This document shows, piece after piece, positions 35,689-43,834 of a DNA stretch of 64,000 nt. A program made the translations under genes and the position numbers. The DNA is from Brachyspira sp. SAP_772 (GTDB lineage: Bacteria > Spirochaetota > Brachyspiria > Brachyspirales > Brachyspiraceae). A model generated the notes under the pieces. The model had not been told where the DNA came from. It did not search any database and saw only the letters and a list, made by a program, of their open reading frames with translations. Each line of letters begins with the position of its first letter. Positions within the stretch are counted from its first letter, which is position 1. The stretch lies in contig NZ_VYIX01000002.1 of NCBI RefSeq assembly GCF_009755885.1, forward strand, positions 124,001 to 188,000. The letters are read 5' to 3'.

Positions 35689-36579
35689 TTACAATGTTTC
35701 AATCCACTTAAAAACTTCGTCCATTATATTGTTGCTGTCCATAGTCTCAAAGAATATACCATTAACTAAATTATTATGATAAATCTCTTTGTTTTCAAAT
35801 ACTATACATTTAGCTAAACCATCATTAAAACTATTAACTTTGTTTGAAAAATTAATTGAGTTTTGAACATCACAAATAGGGTCTAATCCTGAGTGTATGC
35901 ATAATACTTTATTTTTTTCACTGCCGTCTATATAGTTATAAGGGTTTGCTAAATCTCTGTTGTAGTTCCATTCAAAAAGCTGATCGAGCATAGGAGTTAT
36001 AATTTCATTAGTGCATACGTTTAAATCTGTTGGTCCTCCTAATGATATATAACCTTTAAAATTATTTATATCAACATTATATTTCTTTTGCATGTCTTTA
36101 TTATAAACAAGTAAAGCTCCCAAATGAGCACCTGCAGATGAACCTACTACAACTATATTAGAATAGTTTATATTTTTTTCTTTTAATATAGAAAGTGCTT
36201 TATTAAATCCATTAAATACATCTTCTATTTGTGCTGGGTATTTAGCTTTTTTGCTTAATCTATAACCTAATAGTATTGCATTAAAACCTTCTTTTGCAAA
36301 TCTTCTTCCAACGAATCTATATAAATCAGCACTTCCCTCTCTCCAGCCTCCGCCATGTATATATACTATTAATTGTTTTTTCGGCTTTTCATTTTCTTTT
36401 AATTGTGCTGGGAAATATAGAATATATTGTCTTTTGTTTTTGTCGTATTTAAATTTAGTGGGCTTAATTTTTTTATCTGCCTTAATAAAGTTAATAGCCA
36501 TTACAGGATAGCTTAAATATTCTTTTATTAAGTTTTTATTTTTTTTTGTATTTTTTATTTTCTTTATTTTCTTATCCAT
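35689..36579 (-). CDS. Alpha/beta hydrolase (esterase/lipase-like)
   Basis: This 296-residue hydrolase has HGGGWREGSADLYRF near 90 (oxyanion HGGGW) and the nucleophile elbow VGSSAGAHLG near 146-155. Asp in CIHSGLDPICDV near 232 and His in EIYHNNLVNG near 266 are the probable remaining triad members. It is of the hormone-sensitive-lipase/BD-FAE-like type and acts in the cytoplasm, since the N terminus is a basic KKIKKIKNTKKNK stretch rather than a signal. Last gene of a three-gene minus-strand set with the acyltransferase-like protein and the zinc-ribbon protein. Confidence 0.82.
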   Translation of the reverse strand: MDKKIKKIKNTKKNKNLIKEYLSYPVMAINFIKADKKIKPTKFKYDKNKRQYILYFPAQLKENEKPKKQLIVYIHGGGWREGSADLYRFVGRRFAKEGFNAILLGYRLSKKAKYPAQIEDVFNGFNKALSILKEKNINYSNIVVVGSSAGAHLGALLVYNKDMQKKYNVDINNFKGYISLGGPTDLNVCTNEIITPMLDQLFEWNYNRDLANPYNYIDGSEKNKVLCIHSGLDPICDVQNSINFSNKVNSFNDGLAKCIVFENKEIYHNNLVNGIFFETMDSNNIMDEVFKWIETL

Positions 36580-36614
36580 AAAAAACTCCTAATATTTTTT
36601 ATATAATATTTTTT

Positions 36615-37274
36615 TTATGCATTAAAAATTTTTTTCAAAGATAAAATAAACTCATTTCTAAATAGTATAATCATAGTAAGAATAACAATTATACCCGAAC
36701 CAAAAGCAGCCAAACTACTCCAATATAGAAAATTAAATAGCGGTAAAATAATAATTAGCATAGATATAAAAGCAGCAGAAATTATATAAGAAACATATTC
36801 ATTAAAATATTTATGGTCTATAATTGCTATTATGAGCATTGAAAGATTTAATCCAAGCGATAAAAAAGGCATTACATAATTGAAAGACCATTTATAAAAT
36901 CCGCTGAATATATCTATTATTATCACCAAAGGAAGAAGTATAAAAAACTCTATTAATAATTTTTGCCTCAAATAAAATATTGAAGCTGTAAAACATATAT
37001 AGGTAAAATATGCAGATGCAACAGACACTATAGATATCATAGCCCAATTATATTTTGAAGAAGTTGATATATTAACAAGCATTATAATGACGATGGCACT
37101 TACAGCAACTAAAGAAACTATCTTTTTAGCATTAACTTTTTTTATTTTTTTATAATACCAATCATAGGAAGGATACTCTTCGCAATATGTATTATTTTTA
37201 TTTTCTAATTCACTAAAACATAATGGGCATTTGTTTGTTTTTATTTCTAATTTACAGTTGCTGCAATAAGGCAT
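36615..37274 (-). CDS. Zinc-ribbon membrane protein, DUF6320-like
   Basis: This 219-residue protein starts at MPYCSNCKLEIKTNKCPLCF, a treble-clef/zinc-ribbon with CxxC...CxxC (residues 4-19). A linker then leads to six hydrophobic segments. The start at 37274 is preferred over 37295 because TTGGAG (9 bp upstream) then serves as ribosome site, overlapping the stop of the preceding gene. The combination of zinc ribbon and membrane domain next to an acyltransferase-like and a hydrolase gene fits DUF6320 neighbourhoods. Function unknown. Confidence 0.7.
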   Translation of the reverse strand: MPYCSNCKLEIKTNKCPLCFSELENKNNTYCEEYPSYDWYYKKIKKVNAKKIVSLVAVSAIVIIMLVNISTSSKYNWAMISIVSVASAYFTYICFTASIFYLRQKLLIEFFILLPLVIIIDIFSGFYKWSFNYVMPFLSLGLNLSMLIIAIIDHKYFNEYVSYIISAAFISMLIIILPLFNFLYWSSLAAFGSGIIVILTMIILFRNEFILSLKKIFNA

Positions 37275-37278
37275 TTTT

Positions 37279-38556
37279 CTACACTCCAAAATCATTAGAA
37301 TAAATTTCTGTTTTTGTAACTTTTGAAATATTTTGAAAGAAATGTTTTATAATATCTGTTTCTATAATTGTTCTATTGAATGTAACAGAGAGTTTATCAT
37401 CAAAACTGCATAAACCTACATTTAATGGGCTATTTATTGTATTATAAACCACAGCCTCAAAATGATTAATATATTCTTTCATGTCTTCTGGAAGAATAAT
37501 GTTTCCAAAGTTTGATAATGTGAGAGTTTTTAACTTATCTTCAAATAATTCAAAAGCTAAATTAACCACAAAGTTTTTTATAAATAATGGAATAAATTTT
37601 GTTAATATATTATTTTCTAATTTTGTGTTTTGATAAATAAAGTTTTCTAATTTTTCTTTTTGAAGTTTTTCTTTCATTTCATTAGAAACTATTTTTATAA
37701 TATCATCAAAGCTTAATTCATTGGAAGTATTTATTTGTACATTAACCACACCAAAAAAGTTTTTTAAAGATATTGAAGGAAATATTGTTCTTAGATTAAC
37801 AGGAATGCATACTACTATATTTTTACCGTCTAATCTATTTTTTATTTTTGCTTCATATATAGAGTACGCTAAAAGTGAAGCTATGTAGGCTGTGATAGTA
37901 ACATTATATTTTTTGCTTTCTTTTTTAATATTTTCTACGCTAAAAATTCCATGAACAACATTGTTGCCGTATATTTTTAATTGCTTGCCTTTTATTAAAT
38001 AAACATTTTTAATTTTATTTTCTTTTGTTGTTGCCTTTTTATCTTGTGTGTGCATTTTAAAGCTGTCATCATAATCGCGAGTTGTGTGTATGCTGTCTTT
38101 AAATACATCTTCATTAGGGTCATTAATTTGTTTTCCTGATAATGTGAGATAATGATAAAGCAGAGATTTCAAAAAACTTATTAAAGCTGTGGCATCTGCA
38201 AGAGAGTGAAACACTTCTACAGATATTCTATATTGATAATAAACCACTCTAACTAAATAACCATTATTAAGTTTATAATTTATATTATAGCATGGGTAAT
38301 ATTTCTCTTCTTCAACTAATAGTCTTCTGTTATTTTCTTCAAAGTAATTCCAAAACAGTCCTTTTTTTATTGAAAGTGCAAATGTTGGAAATCTTTTCAT
38401 TGTGATATCTAGTGCATTTTGCAGTATTGATTCATTTACTTTATCTTTTAATATAGCTGAAACTCTAAAGATTGGAATGTTTTTTTTATTTTTTATAGAT
38501 ACAAAAAGTTTTGCGGCATTATCTAATTTGTATAATTCTTTCATTTTTGTACTCAA
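37279..38556 (-). CDS. Condensation-domain / alcohol-acetyltransferase-like protein
   Basis: This 425-residue protein belongs to the CoA-dependent acyltransferase fold. EVFHSLADATALISFLKSLL near 115-135 matches the HxxxD(G) catalytic motif (His plus Asp), and NLRTIFPSISLKNFFGVV near 255 is the typical latch region. No carrier-protein or adenylation domain is present, so it is more like a stand-alone acetyltransferase than a peptide synthetase module. First of three genes; the next start overlaps the stop region. Substrate unknown. Confidence 0.72.
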   Translation of the reverse strand: MSTKMKELYKLDNAAKLFVSIKNKKNIPIFRVSAILKDKVNESILQNALDITMKRFPTFALSIKKGLFWNYFEENNRRLLVEEEKYYPCYNINYKLNNGYLVRVVYYQYRISVEVFHSLADATALISFLKSLLYHYLTLSGKQINDPNEDVFKDSIHTTRDYDDSFKMHTQDKKATTKENKIKNVYLIKGKQLKIYGNNVVHGIFSVENIKKESKKYNVTITAYIASLLAYSIYEAKIKNRLDGKNIVVCIPVNLRTIFPSISLKNFFGVVNVQINTSNELSFDDIIKIVSNEMKEKLQKEKLENFIYQNTKLENNILTKFIPLFIKNFVVNLAFELFEDKLKTLTLSNFGNIILPEDMKEYINHFEAVVYNTINSPLNVGLCSFDDKLSVTFNRTIIETDIIKHFFQNISKVTKTEIYSNDFGV

Positions 38557-38711
38557 TTATAGAATTGATAATTTTACAATATAATATTAAATTATTTATT
38601 CTATTTTGCAATAATTAAAAATAATTAAATTCATAAAAAACGAGTTGTTTCAAGTACTATAGTTCTTTTTTATTTTTTATTATAAATATACTAAAATAAT
38701 TTTATTGAAAT

Positions 38712-38775
38712 TGCAGTCTTTTTGCTTCTTTGGGTCACCAAAAGAAGTGGGGTGCGGGGCAAAGCCCCTGCAAAT
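38712..38775. repeat. Dispersed element J, half copy
   Basis: Only the GC head is present: CTTTTTGCTTCTTTGGGTCA, CCAAAAGAAGTGGGG, TGCGGGGCAAAGCCCC. It represents the empty site corresponding to the insert in element H. Confidence 0.75.
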
Positions 38776-38846
38776 AATAAAAATAAAAAAAGTTAAAAAT
38801 TTTCAGTATATTCTGAAATAAGTATATTTTGTTATATTATTTTTTT

Positions 38847-39112
38847 ATTCAACTTTTTCCCGCCGCAAAAAGTTTTCGCCCTTCGGGCACGCTTCGCGAA
38901 AGTACAAGTAAAAATTTAAAAAGCTTTATATTATATCTATTTTCAGATTTTAAATTTACTTTTTAAAATTGACAATTAAATTTTTATTTTGTATTATAAA
39001 TATACTAGAATAATTTTATTGAAATTGCAGTTCTTTTGCTTCTTTTATACCAATACCACAGGCACTTCCTTCGGTCGTAAAAGAAGTGGGGTGTGGGGCA
39101 AAGCCCCGCAGG
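38847..39112. repeat. Dispersed palindromic element K
   Basis: CAACTTTTT and AAAAAGTT pair around CCCGCCGC. A micro-insert TTCGCCCTTCGGGCACGC follows. The far head CTTTTATACCAAT...AAAAGAAG has a 24-bp insert at 39055-39078 (CAGGCACTTCCTTCGGTC). This copy lies in a divergent gap upstream of the fumarase genes, so the family is not restricted to operon ends. Confidence 0.85.
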
Positions 39113-39192
39113 TATTTAAAATTAAAAGATATAAATTTTAATAAAATAAAAATTTTTAGTATATAACAATTATTAATAGGGTATAAAAATAT

Positions 39193-40035
39193 ATGAGAGA
39201 AATTGATGTTAATGTTATAACAGAAAATGTTGCTAAACTTTGCATAGATTCTAATATTTATTTAAACGATGATATAAAAAATGCATTAAAAAAATCTTTA
39301 GCACAAGAAGAAGAGAACCTTCCAAAAAATATACTTGATGTACTTATAAAAAATTCGGAAATTGCAAAAGAAGAATTAAAGCCAATATGTCAAGATACAG
39401 GAATGGCGATTATATATGTTGATGTTGGAATGGATGTTCATTTTATAGGCGGAAGCTTAACAGATGCTATTAACAAAGGTGTGGCATTAGGGTATAAAGA
39501 AGGTTATTTAAGAAAGTCTGTTGTAAATGACCCGCTAGAGAGAAAAAATACAAATGATAATACTCCTGCTATTATTCATTATAATATAGTTGAAGGTGAT
39601 AAAGTAAAGATTATAGCAGCACCTAAGGGGTTTGGAAGTGAGAATATGGGAAAGGTTGCCATGCTTCCTCCTTCTGCTGGAATAGATGGAATAAAAAAGT
39701 TTGTTTATGATACAATAAAAACTGCTGGAGCTAATGCTTGTCCTCCTATGATTGTGGGTATTGGTATTGGAGGCAATATGGAGAAATGCGTTGATATTGC
39801 TAAGAGGGCTTTACTTAGAGAGGTGGGTTCAAAAAATAATGATGAGCGTTTACAAAAGCTTGAAGAAGAACTTCTTGAAGGAATCAATAAAATGAATATT
39901 GGACCATCTGGTTTTGGAGGAAAGACCACTGCTTTATGTGTGCATATAAATATGTATGCCACTCATATAACATCGCTTCCTGTATGCGTGTGTACGGGCT
40001 GTCATGCAACAAGACACAGAGAAATTGTTTTATAA
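39193..40035 (+). CDS. Class I fumarate hydratase, alpha subunit (or L-tartrate dehydratase type)
   Basis: This 280-residue Fe-S subunit holds the three cysteines expected for the 4Fe-4S hydratase cluster: CQDTG near 62, ANACPPMIVGIGIGG near 180 and CVCTGCHATRH at the C terminus. GFGSENMGKV near 145 is also conserved. It converts fumarate to malate together with the beta subunit that follows after 35 bp. The oxygen-sensitive class I type fits an anaerobe. L-tartrate dehydratase is the main alternative. Confidence 0.88.
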   Translation: MREIDVNVITENVAKLCIDSNIYLNDDIKNALKKSLAQEEENLPKNILDVLIKNSEIAKEELKPICQDTGMAIIYVDVGMDVHFIGGSLTDAINKGVALGYKEGYLRKSVVNDPLERKNTNDNTPAIIHYNIVEGDKVKIIAAPKGFGSENMGKVAMLPPSAGIDGIKKFVYDTIKTAGANACPPMIVGIGIGGNMEKCVDIAKRALLREVGSKNNDERLQKLEEELLEGINKMNIGPSGFGGKTTALCVHINMYATHITSLPVCVCTGCHATRHREIVL

Positions 40036-40070
40036 ATAGTTTAATAAAAATTTTTAAGGTATTAGGTTTT

Positions 40071-40601
40071 ATGGAAATAAAAAAAATAAACACTCCTCTA
40101 ACAAAAGAAATATTATCGACATTAAAAGCAGGCGACATGATAAGCCTAACAGGCAATATATATACTGCAAGAGATGCCGCACATAAAAGATTAATAGATA
40201 TGATAAATATCGGAGAAAAATTGCCATTAGATTTAGAAAACAAAACAATATTTTATGCAGGTCCTTCACCAAATAAACCAAATGAAGTGATAGGAAGTGT
40301 TGGACCTACAACAAGCTATAGAATGGACGCCTACACTCCAAAGCTAACAGAGCTAGGAGTTTTATCTACAATAGGTAAAGGTGCAAGGTCTAAAGAGGTT
40401 ATTGAATCTATAAAAAAATATGGAGGTGTTTATTTTTGTGCAATAGGCGGGGCTGCTGCATATATGTCTCATTGCGTGAAGAGATGCAAAGTAATAGCTT
40501 TTGAAGATTTAGGCACTGAGGCTATTAGAGAGCTTTATGTAGAGGATATGATGCTAATAGTGGCAATAGATTCTAACGGGGAGAGTGCTTTAAAGGTTTA
40601 A
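40071..40601 (+). CDS. Class I fumarate hydratase, beta subunit
   Basis: This 176-residue subunit has GDMISLTGNIYTARDAAHKRL near 22-42, FYAGPSPNKPNEVIGSVGPTTSYRMD near 62-87 and GGVYFCAIGGAAAYMS near 121-136, all signatures of the fumarase C-terminal family. The ATG at 40071 is chosen because the family begins close to KKINTPL and AGG lies just upstream. A longer frame back to 39936 would overlap the alpha subunit. Together with the alpha gene it forms a heterodimer. Confidence 0.9.
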   Translation: MEIKKINTPLTKEILSTLKAGDMISLTGNIYTARDAAHKRLIDMINIGEKLPLDLENKTIFYAGPSPNKPNEVIGSVGPTTSYRMDAYTPKLTELGVLSTIGKGARSKEVIESIKKYGGVYFCAIGGAAAYMSHCVKRCKVIAFEDLGTEAIRELYVEDMMLIVAIDSNGESALKV

Positions 40602-40690
40602 GATTTTTAAAAAGCTGATTTATTATAAAAATAAATTATATGAAAAATTATATTTATTTAGATATATAATTTTAAGTTTATCAATTTTTT

Positions 40691-40904
40691 GTTGTTCTTT
40701 TTCCTGCGTACGAGCTGTACCACCTTGCCGCACGGTAATGCTATGTTTTAATTATAACTTCTTATACGTGCGGGGGAATACATTTAATATACAATTAAAT
40801 TATAAAATTTATAATAAAATGCAGCCTTTTTGCTTCTTTGTGGCACGCCGCAAGGGCACTTCCTTCGGTCGCAAAAGAAGTAGGGGTACGGGGACTAGTC
40901 CCCG
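40691..40904. repeat. Dispersed element L with nested stem-loop
   Basis: GTTCTTTTTCCTGCG is interrupted by TACGAGCTGTACCACC and a CCGCACGG...CGTGCGGG stem-loop (40728-40773), the same block as in element D on the opposite strand. The distal head has CTTTTTGCTTCTTTGTGGCA, a GGCACTTCCTTCGGTCGC insert and GGGGACTAGTCCCC. Confidence 0.8.
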
Positions 40905-40983
40905 AAAAAATAAAACAAATTAAAAACTTAAATTATTTTAGGATATGTTAAACAACTATATTTTATAATTTAAATTTTTGTTT

Positions 40984-41050
40984 TATTCAACTTTTTCCCG
41001 CCGCAAAAAGTTTTCGCCCTTCGGGCACGCTTCGCGAAAGTGCAAACATT
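40984..41050. repeat. Dispersed element M, half copy
   Basis: ATTCAACTTTTTCCCGCCGC, AAAAAGTT, a TTCGCCCTTCGGGCACGC micro-insert, then GCGAAAGTGCAAAC. Same head as element K. It lies immediately before the terminator of the symporter gene. Confidence 0.8.
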
Positions 41051-41065
41051 TTAACTTTTCTGCAA

Positions 41066-41097
41066 ATAAAAAAACACCCGCTTTTTACAGCGAGTGC
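41066..41097 (-). terminator. Terminator of the alanine symporter gene
   Basis: On the minus strand CACTCGC and GCGGGTG pair around TGTAAAAA and are followed by TTTTTTTATTT. Confidence 0.8.
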
Positions 41098-41114
41098 TTT
41101 ATTATTTATTACTT

Positions 41115-42488
41115 TTAGTCTTTCATAATAGTTGAAGAAGGATCTTTCAAATAATCTCTTGTTAGCTGAGCTACTTTTGGAGATAAAATTAAAAGACCTA
41201 TTAAGTTTGGTATAGCCATAAGACCATTCAAAGTGTCTGCTATAGACCATATCAAATCTAACTGAGCTACTGCACCAATTATACCAACAATTAAGAATAT
41301 AATTCTATAAGTATAAGAAGCCATTTTATTTCTTTTAGTAAGATATCCTAAAGCAACAACACCATAGTGTGACCAACCAACAAAAGTTGAGAAAGCAAAT
41401 AGTATTAATGATACAGTAAGTATTACAGAACCAATGCTTCCTAAATGAGCACCAAATGAAGCAGATATTAATTCAGCACCATTCAATGTAGTACCTTGAT
41501 TAGCCTCTAAGAACATAATAGCCATAAGACCTGTTAAAGTACAAACAAAGAAAGTATCTATAAGTACTTCAAATATACCCCATAAACCTTGCTCTATAGG
41601 GTTTTTAGAGTTACTAGCACCATGAGCCATAGGAGCAGTACCTAAACCAGCTTCGTTTGAAAATACACCTCTTGCAAAACCAAATTTCATAGCAATCATG
41701 ATAGTGTATCCCATAAAACCAGCTCCAACTTGTTTTAAATTGAATGCTTCAGTAAATACTCTTTGAAAAGCATGAGGTATTTTATCTAAATTTAGAGCTA
41801 AAATAATGATTCCAGCAGCTAAATATATAACACACATAATAGGAACAAGCTTCTCTGTAACAGTAGCTATTCTTCTAATACCGCCTATTATTATAATAGC
41901 AGTTAAAGCAACAACAACAATACCAGTAATAATTTTAGGTACTCCAAAATTTTGATAAACAACAGCAGCCATAGCATTAGTTTGAGTCATGTTTCCAGCA
42001 CCAAAACAAGCCAAAGCAGCAAAAGCAGCAAATATACTTCCAAGCCAAGGCAAATTAGCACCTTTAGATATATAATACATAGGTCCGCCATGGTTATGAC
42101 CTTGATCATCTTTAATTCTATAATGAACCGCTAATATAACTTCAGAATATTTTGTAACCATTCCAAAGAAAGCAGCAAACCACATCCAAAATAAAGCTCC
42201 GGGTCCTCCTGCCACTATTGCAGTAGTAACTCCAGCAATGTTTCCAGTACCAACAGTACTTGCTAATGCTGTACTTACTGCTTGGAAAGGTGTAATGTTA
42301 TCATCAGCATCTTGTTTTTTTGCTAAAGAACCAAAAGTATGTTTTACCCATAAAGGTATTTGTGTAACTTGTAAGAAACCAGTTCGAATACTTAAAAATA
42401 TACCAGTTCCAACCAATAGGGTGAGCATTATAGGTCCCCATACAAAACCATTAATAATGCCGTTGATTTTTGCTATCATCTCAACCAT
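41115..42488 (-). CDS. Alanine/glycine:cation symporter
   Basis: This 457-residue inner-membrane transporter of the AGCS family takes up Ala/Gly with Na+ or H+. About eleven membrane segments are apparent. GTGNIAGVTTAIVAGGPGALFWMWF near 78-102 (N-terminal block), FARGVFSNEAGLGTAPMAH near 270-288 and FVGWSHYGV near 365 are family hallmarks. Alanine racemase lies upstream on the same strand, 87 bp away, so import and racemisation of alanine may be linked. Confidence 0.92.
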   Translation of the reverse strand: MVEMIAKINGIINGFVWGPIMLTLLVGTGIFLSIRTGFLQVTQIPLWVKHTFGSLAKKQDADDNITPFQAVSTALASTVGTGNIAGVTTAIVAGGPGALFWMWFAAFFGMVTKYSEVILAVHYRIKDDQGHNHGGPMYYISKGANLPWLGSIFAAFAALACFGAGNMTQTNAMAAVVYQNFGVPKIITGIVVVALTAIIIIGGIRRIATVTEKLVPIMCVIYLAAGIIILALNLDKIPHAFQRVFTEAFNLKQVGAGFMGYTIMIAMKFGFARGVFSNEAGLGTAPMAHGASNSKNPIEQGLWGIFEVLIDTFFVCTLTGLMAIMFLEANQGTTLNGAELISASFGAHLGSIGSVILTVSLILFAFSTFVGWSHYGVVALGYLTKRNKMASYTYRIIFLIVGIIGAVAQLDLIWSIADTLNGLMAIPNLIGLLILSPKVAQLTRDYLKDPSSTIMKD

Positions 42489-42575
42489 AATAATCTCCTT
42501 TTTTATATAGTTTAATTAAATTTTGATGTACTCCTTAAAAAGTATTTTTTTATTAAAAATATTTTTTATCTAATT

Positions 42576-43694
42576 TTAGTTTTTATAAACTCTCTTAACT
42601 CTCTCACCAATGCGTACTAAAACCTCATGGCTTATAGTACCTATTTTGTTTGCCATAGTATTAGCATTAATCCTATCATCATCTCCAAATACTAAGACAT
42701 CATCATTTTCTTTTATGTTGTCTTCATTTCCTATATCTGCCATCATAATATCCATGCATATCTTTCCTACTATAGGATAATACTTGCCTTTTATTTTAAC
42801 CTCCCAATTATTAGAAAGCTTTCTTGACATTCCGTCAGCATATCCTATCGGTATTACAGCGATATTTGTATCTTTATTAGCCTTCCAAGTCATGCCGTAA
42901 GAAACAGTTTCATTCTTCTTTATTTTTCTAACTAAAACAACTCTAGATTTTAAATTTAGTATTGGCTTAAATCCAAAATCATGAAGCTTCTCTGTATAAC
43001 CATAAAGCACTATTCCCGCTCTGACCATATCAAAGTAAGCATTCTTATAATAAAGTAACGCAGCCGAATTGGCAGTATGAGCATTGTTTATTTTTATGCC
43101 GTTTGTTTTTAAATTATTAAGTACTTCGCTAAAAACCTTTATTTGATTTTCTGTGAACTCTTTTGAAGCATCATCAAACATATCTGAAGCAGCATAATGA
43201 GTATTAATTCCTTCTAGCTCCAAAGTGTTATATGATAAAACCTTCTTTGCTAGGTTTAAAACCTCTTTAGGTTTAGCACCCATTCTGTTTAAGCCAGTAT
43301 CTACTTTGATATACAACTTTAACTTTTTATCATGCTTTTTTAAAAACTTGTCATAATCATCCAAACATTCAGCATTACTTATAATTGGAGTTAAATTATA
43401 ATTGCAAACATATTCTGATTCATTTCTAAAATGCTGAAATAAAACAACTATAGGAGTTTTTATATCAGCTTCTCTTATTTTTACTCCCTCTTCTACAGTA
43501 GCAACTCCAAGTGCATCCACATTCAATTTTTCTAACTCTTTAGATATTCCTACAATTCCATGCCCATAAGCATTAGCTTTTACTATAGCAAGTAATTTAG
43601 TCTTTTCTGTCTTTTCTATATTTTCTGTCATAGAACGAATTATTTTTATATTGTTTTGTAATGCTTTTAGATCTATTTCTGCTATATTGTACAT
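42576..43694 (-). CDS. alr: Alanine racemase
   Basis: This PLP enzyme interconverts L- and D-alanine for peptidoglycan. Of 372 residues, LLAIVKANAYGHG carries the PLP lysine (Lys39), YYKNAYFDMVRAGIVLYGY near 215-233 is conserved, VSYGMTWKA has the catalytic Tyr near 268 and PIVGKICMDIMMAD is the active-site Cys/Met-Asp block near 310. Substrate flows to Ddl (4041-5012). A consensus promoter precedes it. Confidence 0.96.
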   Translation of the reverse strand: MYNIAEIDLKALQNNIKIIRSMTENIEKTEKTKLLAIVKANAYGHGIVGISKELEKLNVDALGVATVEEGVKIREADIKTPIVVLFQHFRNESEYVCNYNLTPIISNAECLDDYDKFLKKHDKKLKLYIKVDTGLNRMGAKPKEVLNLAKKVLSYNTLELEGINTHYAASDMFDDASKEFTENQIKVFSEVLNNLKTNGIKINNAHTANSAALLYYKNAYFDMVRAGIVLYGYTEKLHDFGFKPILNLKSRVVLVRKIKKNETVSYGMTWKANKDTNIAVIPIGYADGMSRKLSNNWEVKIKGKYYPIVGKICMDIMMADIGNEDNIKENDDVLVFGDDDRINANTMANKIGTISHEVLVRIGERVKRVYKN

Positions 43695-43721
43695 CTTATC
43701 TCCTAAGCATACTTAGATGTT

Positions 43722-43750
43722 AGTATACATTTTTAGTTTATTAATGTCAA
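43722..43750 (-). promoter_or_regulatory. Promoter of alr
   Basis: On the minus strand TTGACA (43745-43750) and TATACT (43722-43727) with a 17-bp spacer. A small CTAAG/CTTAG palindrome (43703-43716) overlaps the leader just before the start codon. Confidence 0.65.
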
Positions 43751-43834
43751 TACTGTAATTAGTAATACTATAAAGTATAATATAATTAATTTTCAGATAA
43801 AGGTTAAAACACAATAATATGATATTTTTGTATA

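Noticed and set aside
39936-40070. Upstream extension of the fumarase beta frame
   Set aside because: Overlaps the end of the alpha subunit; the family start and a ribosome site are at 40071.
40738-40923. 61-residue Arg/Lys-rich frame in element L
   Set aside because: Lies wholly inside a dispersed repeat; related copies are interrupted by stops.
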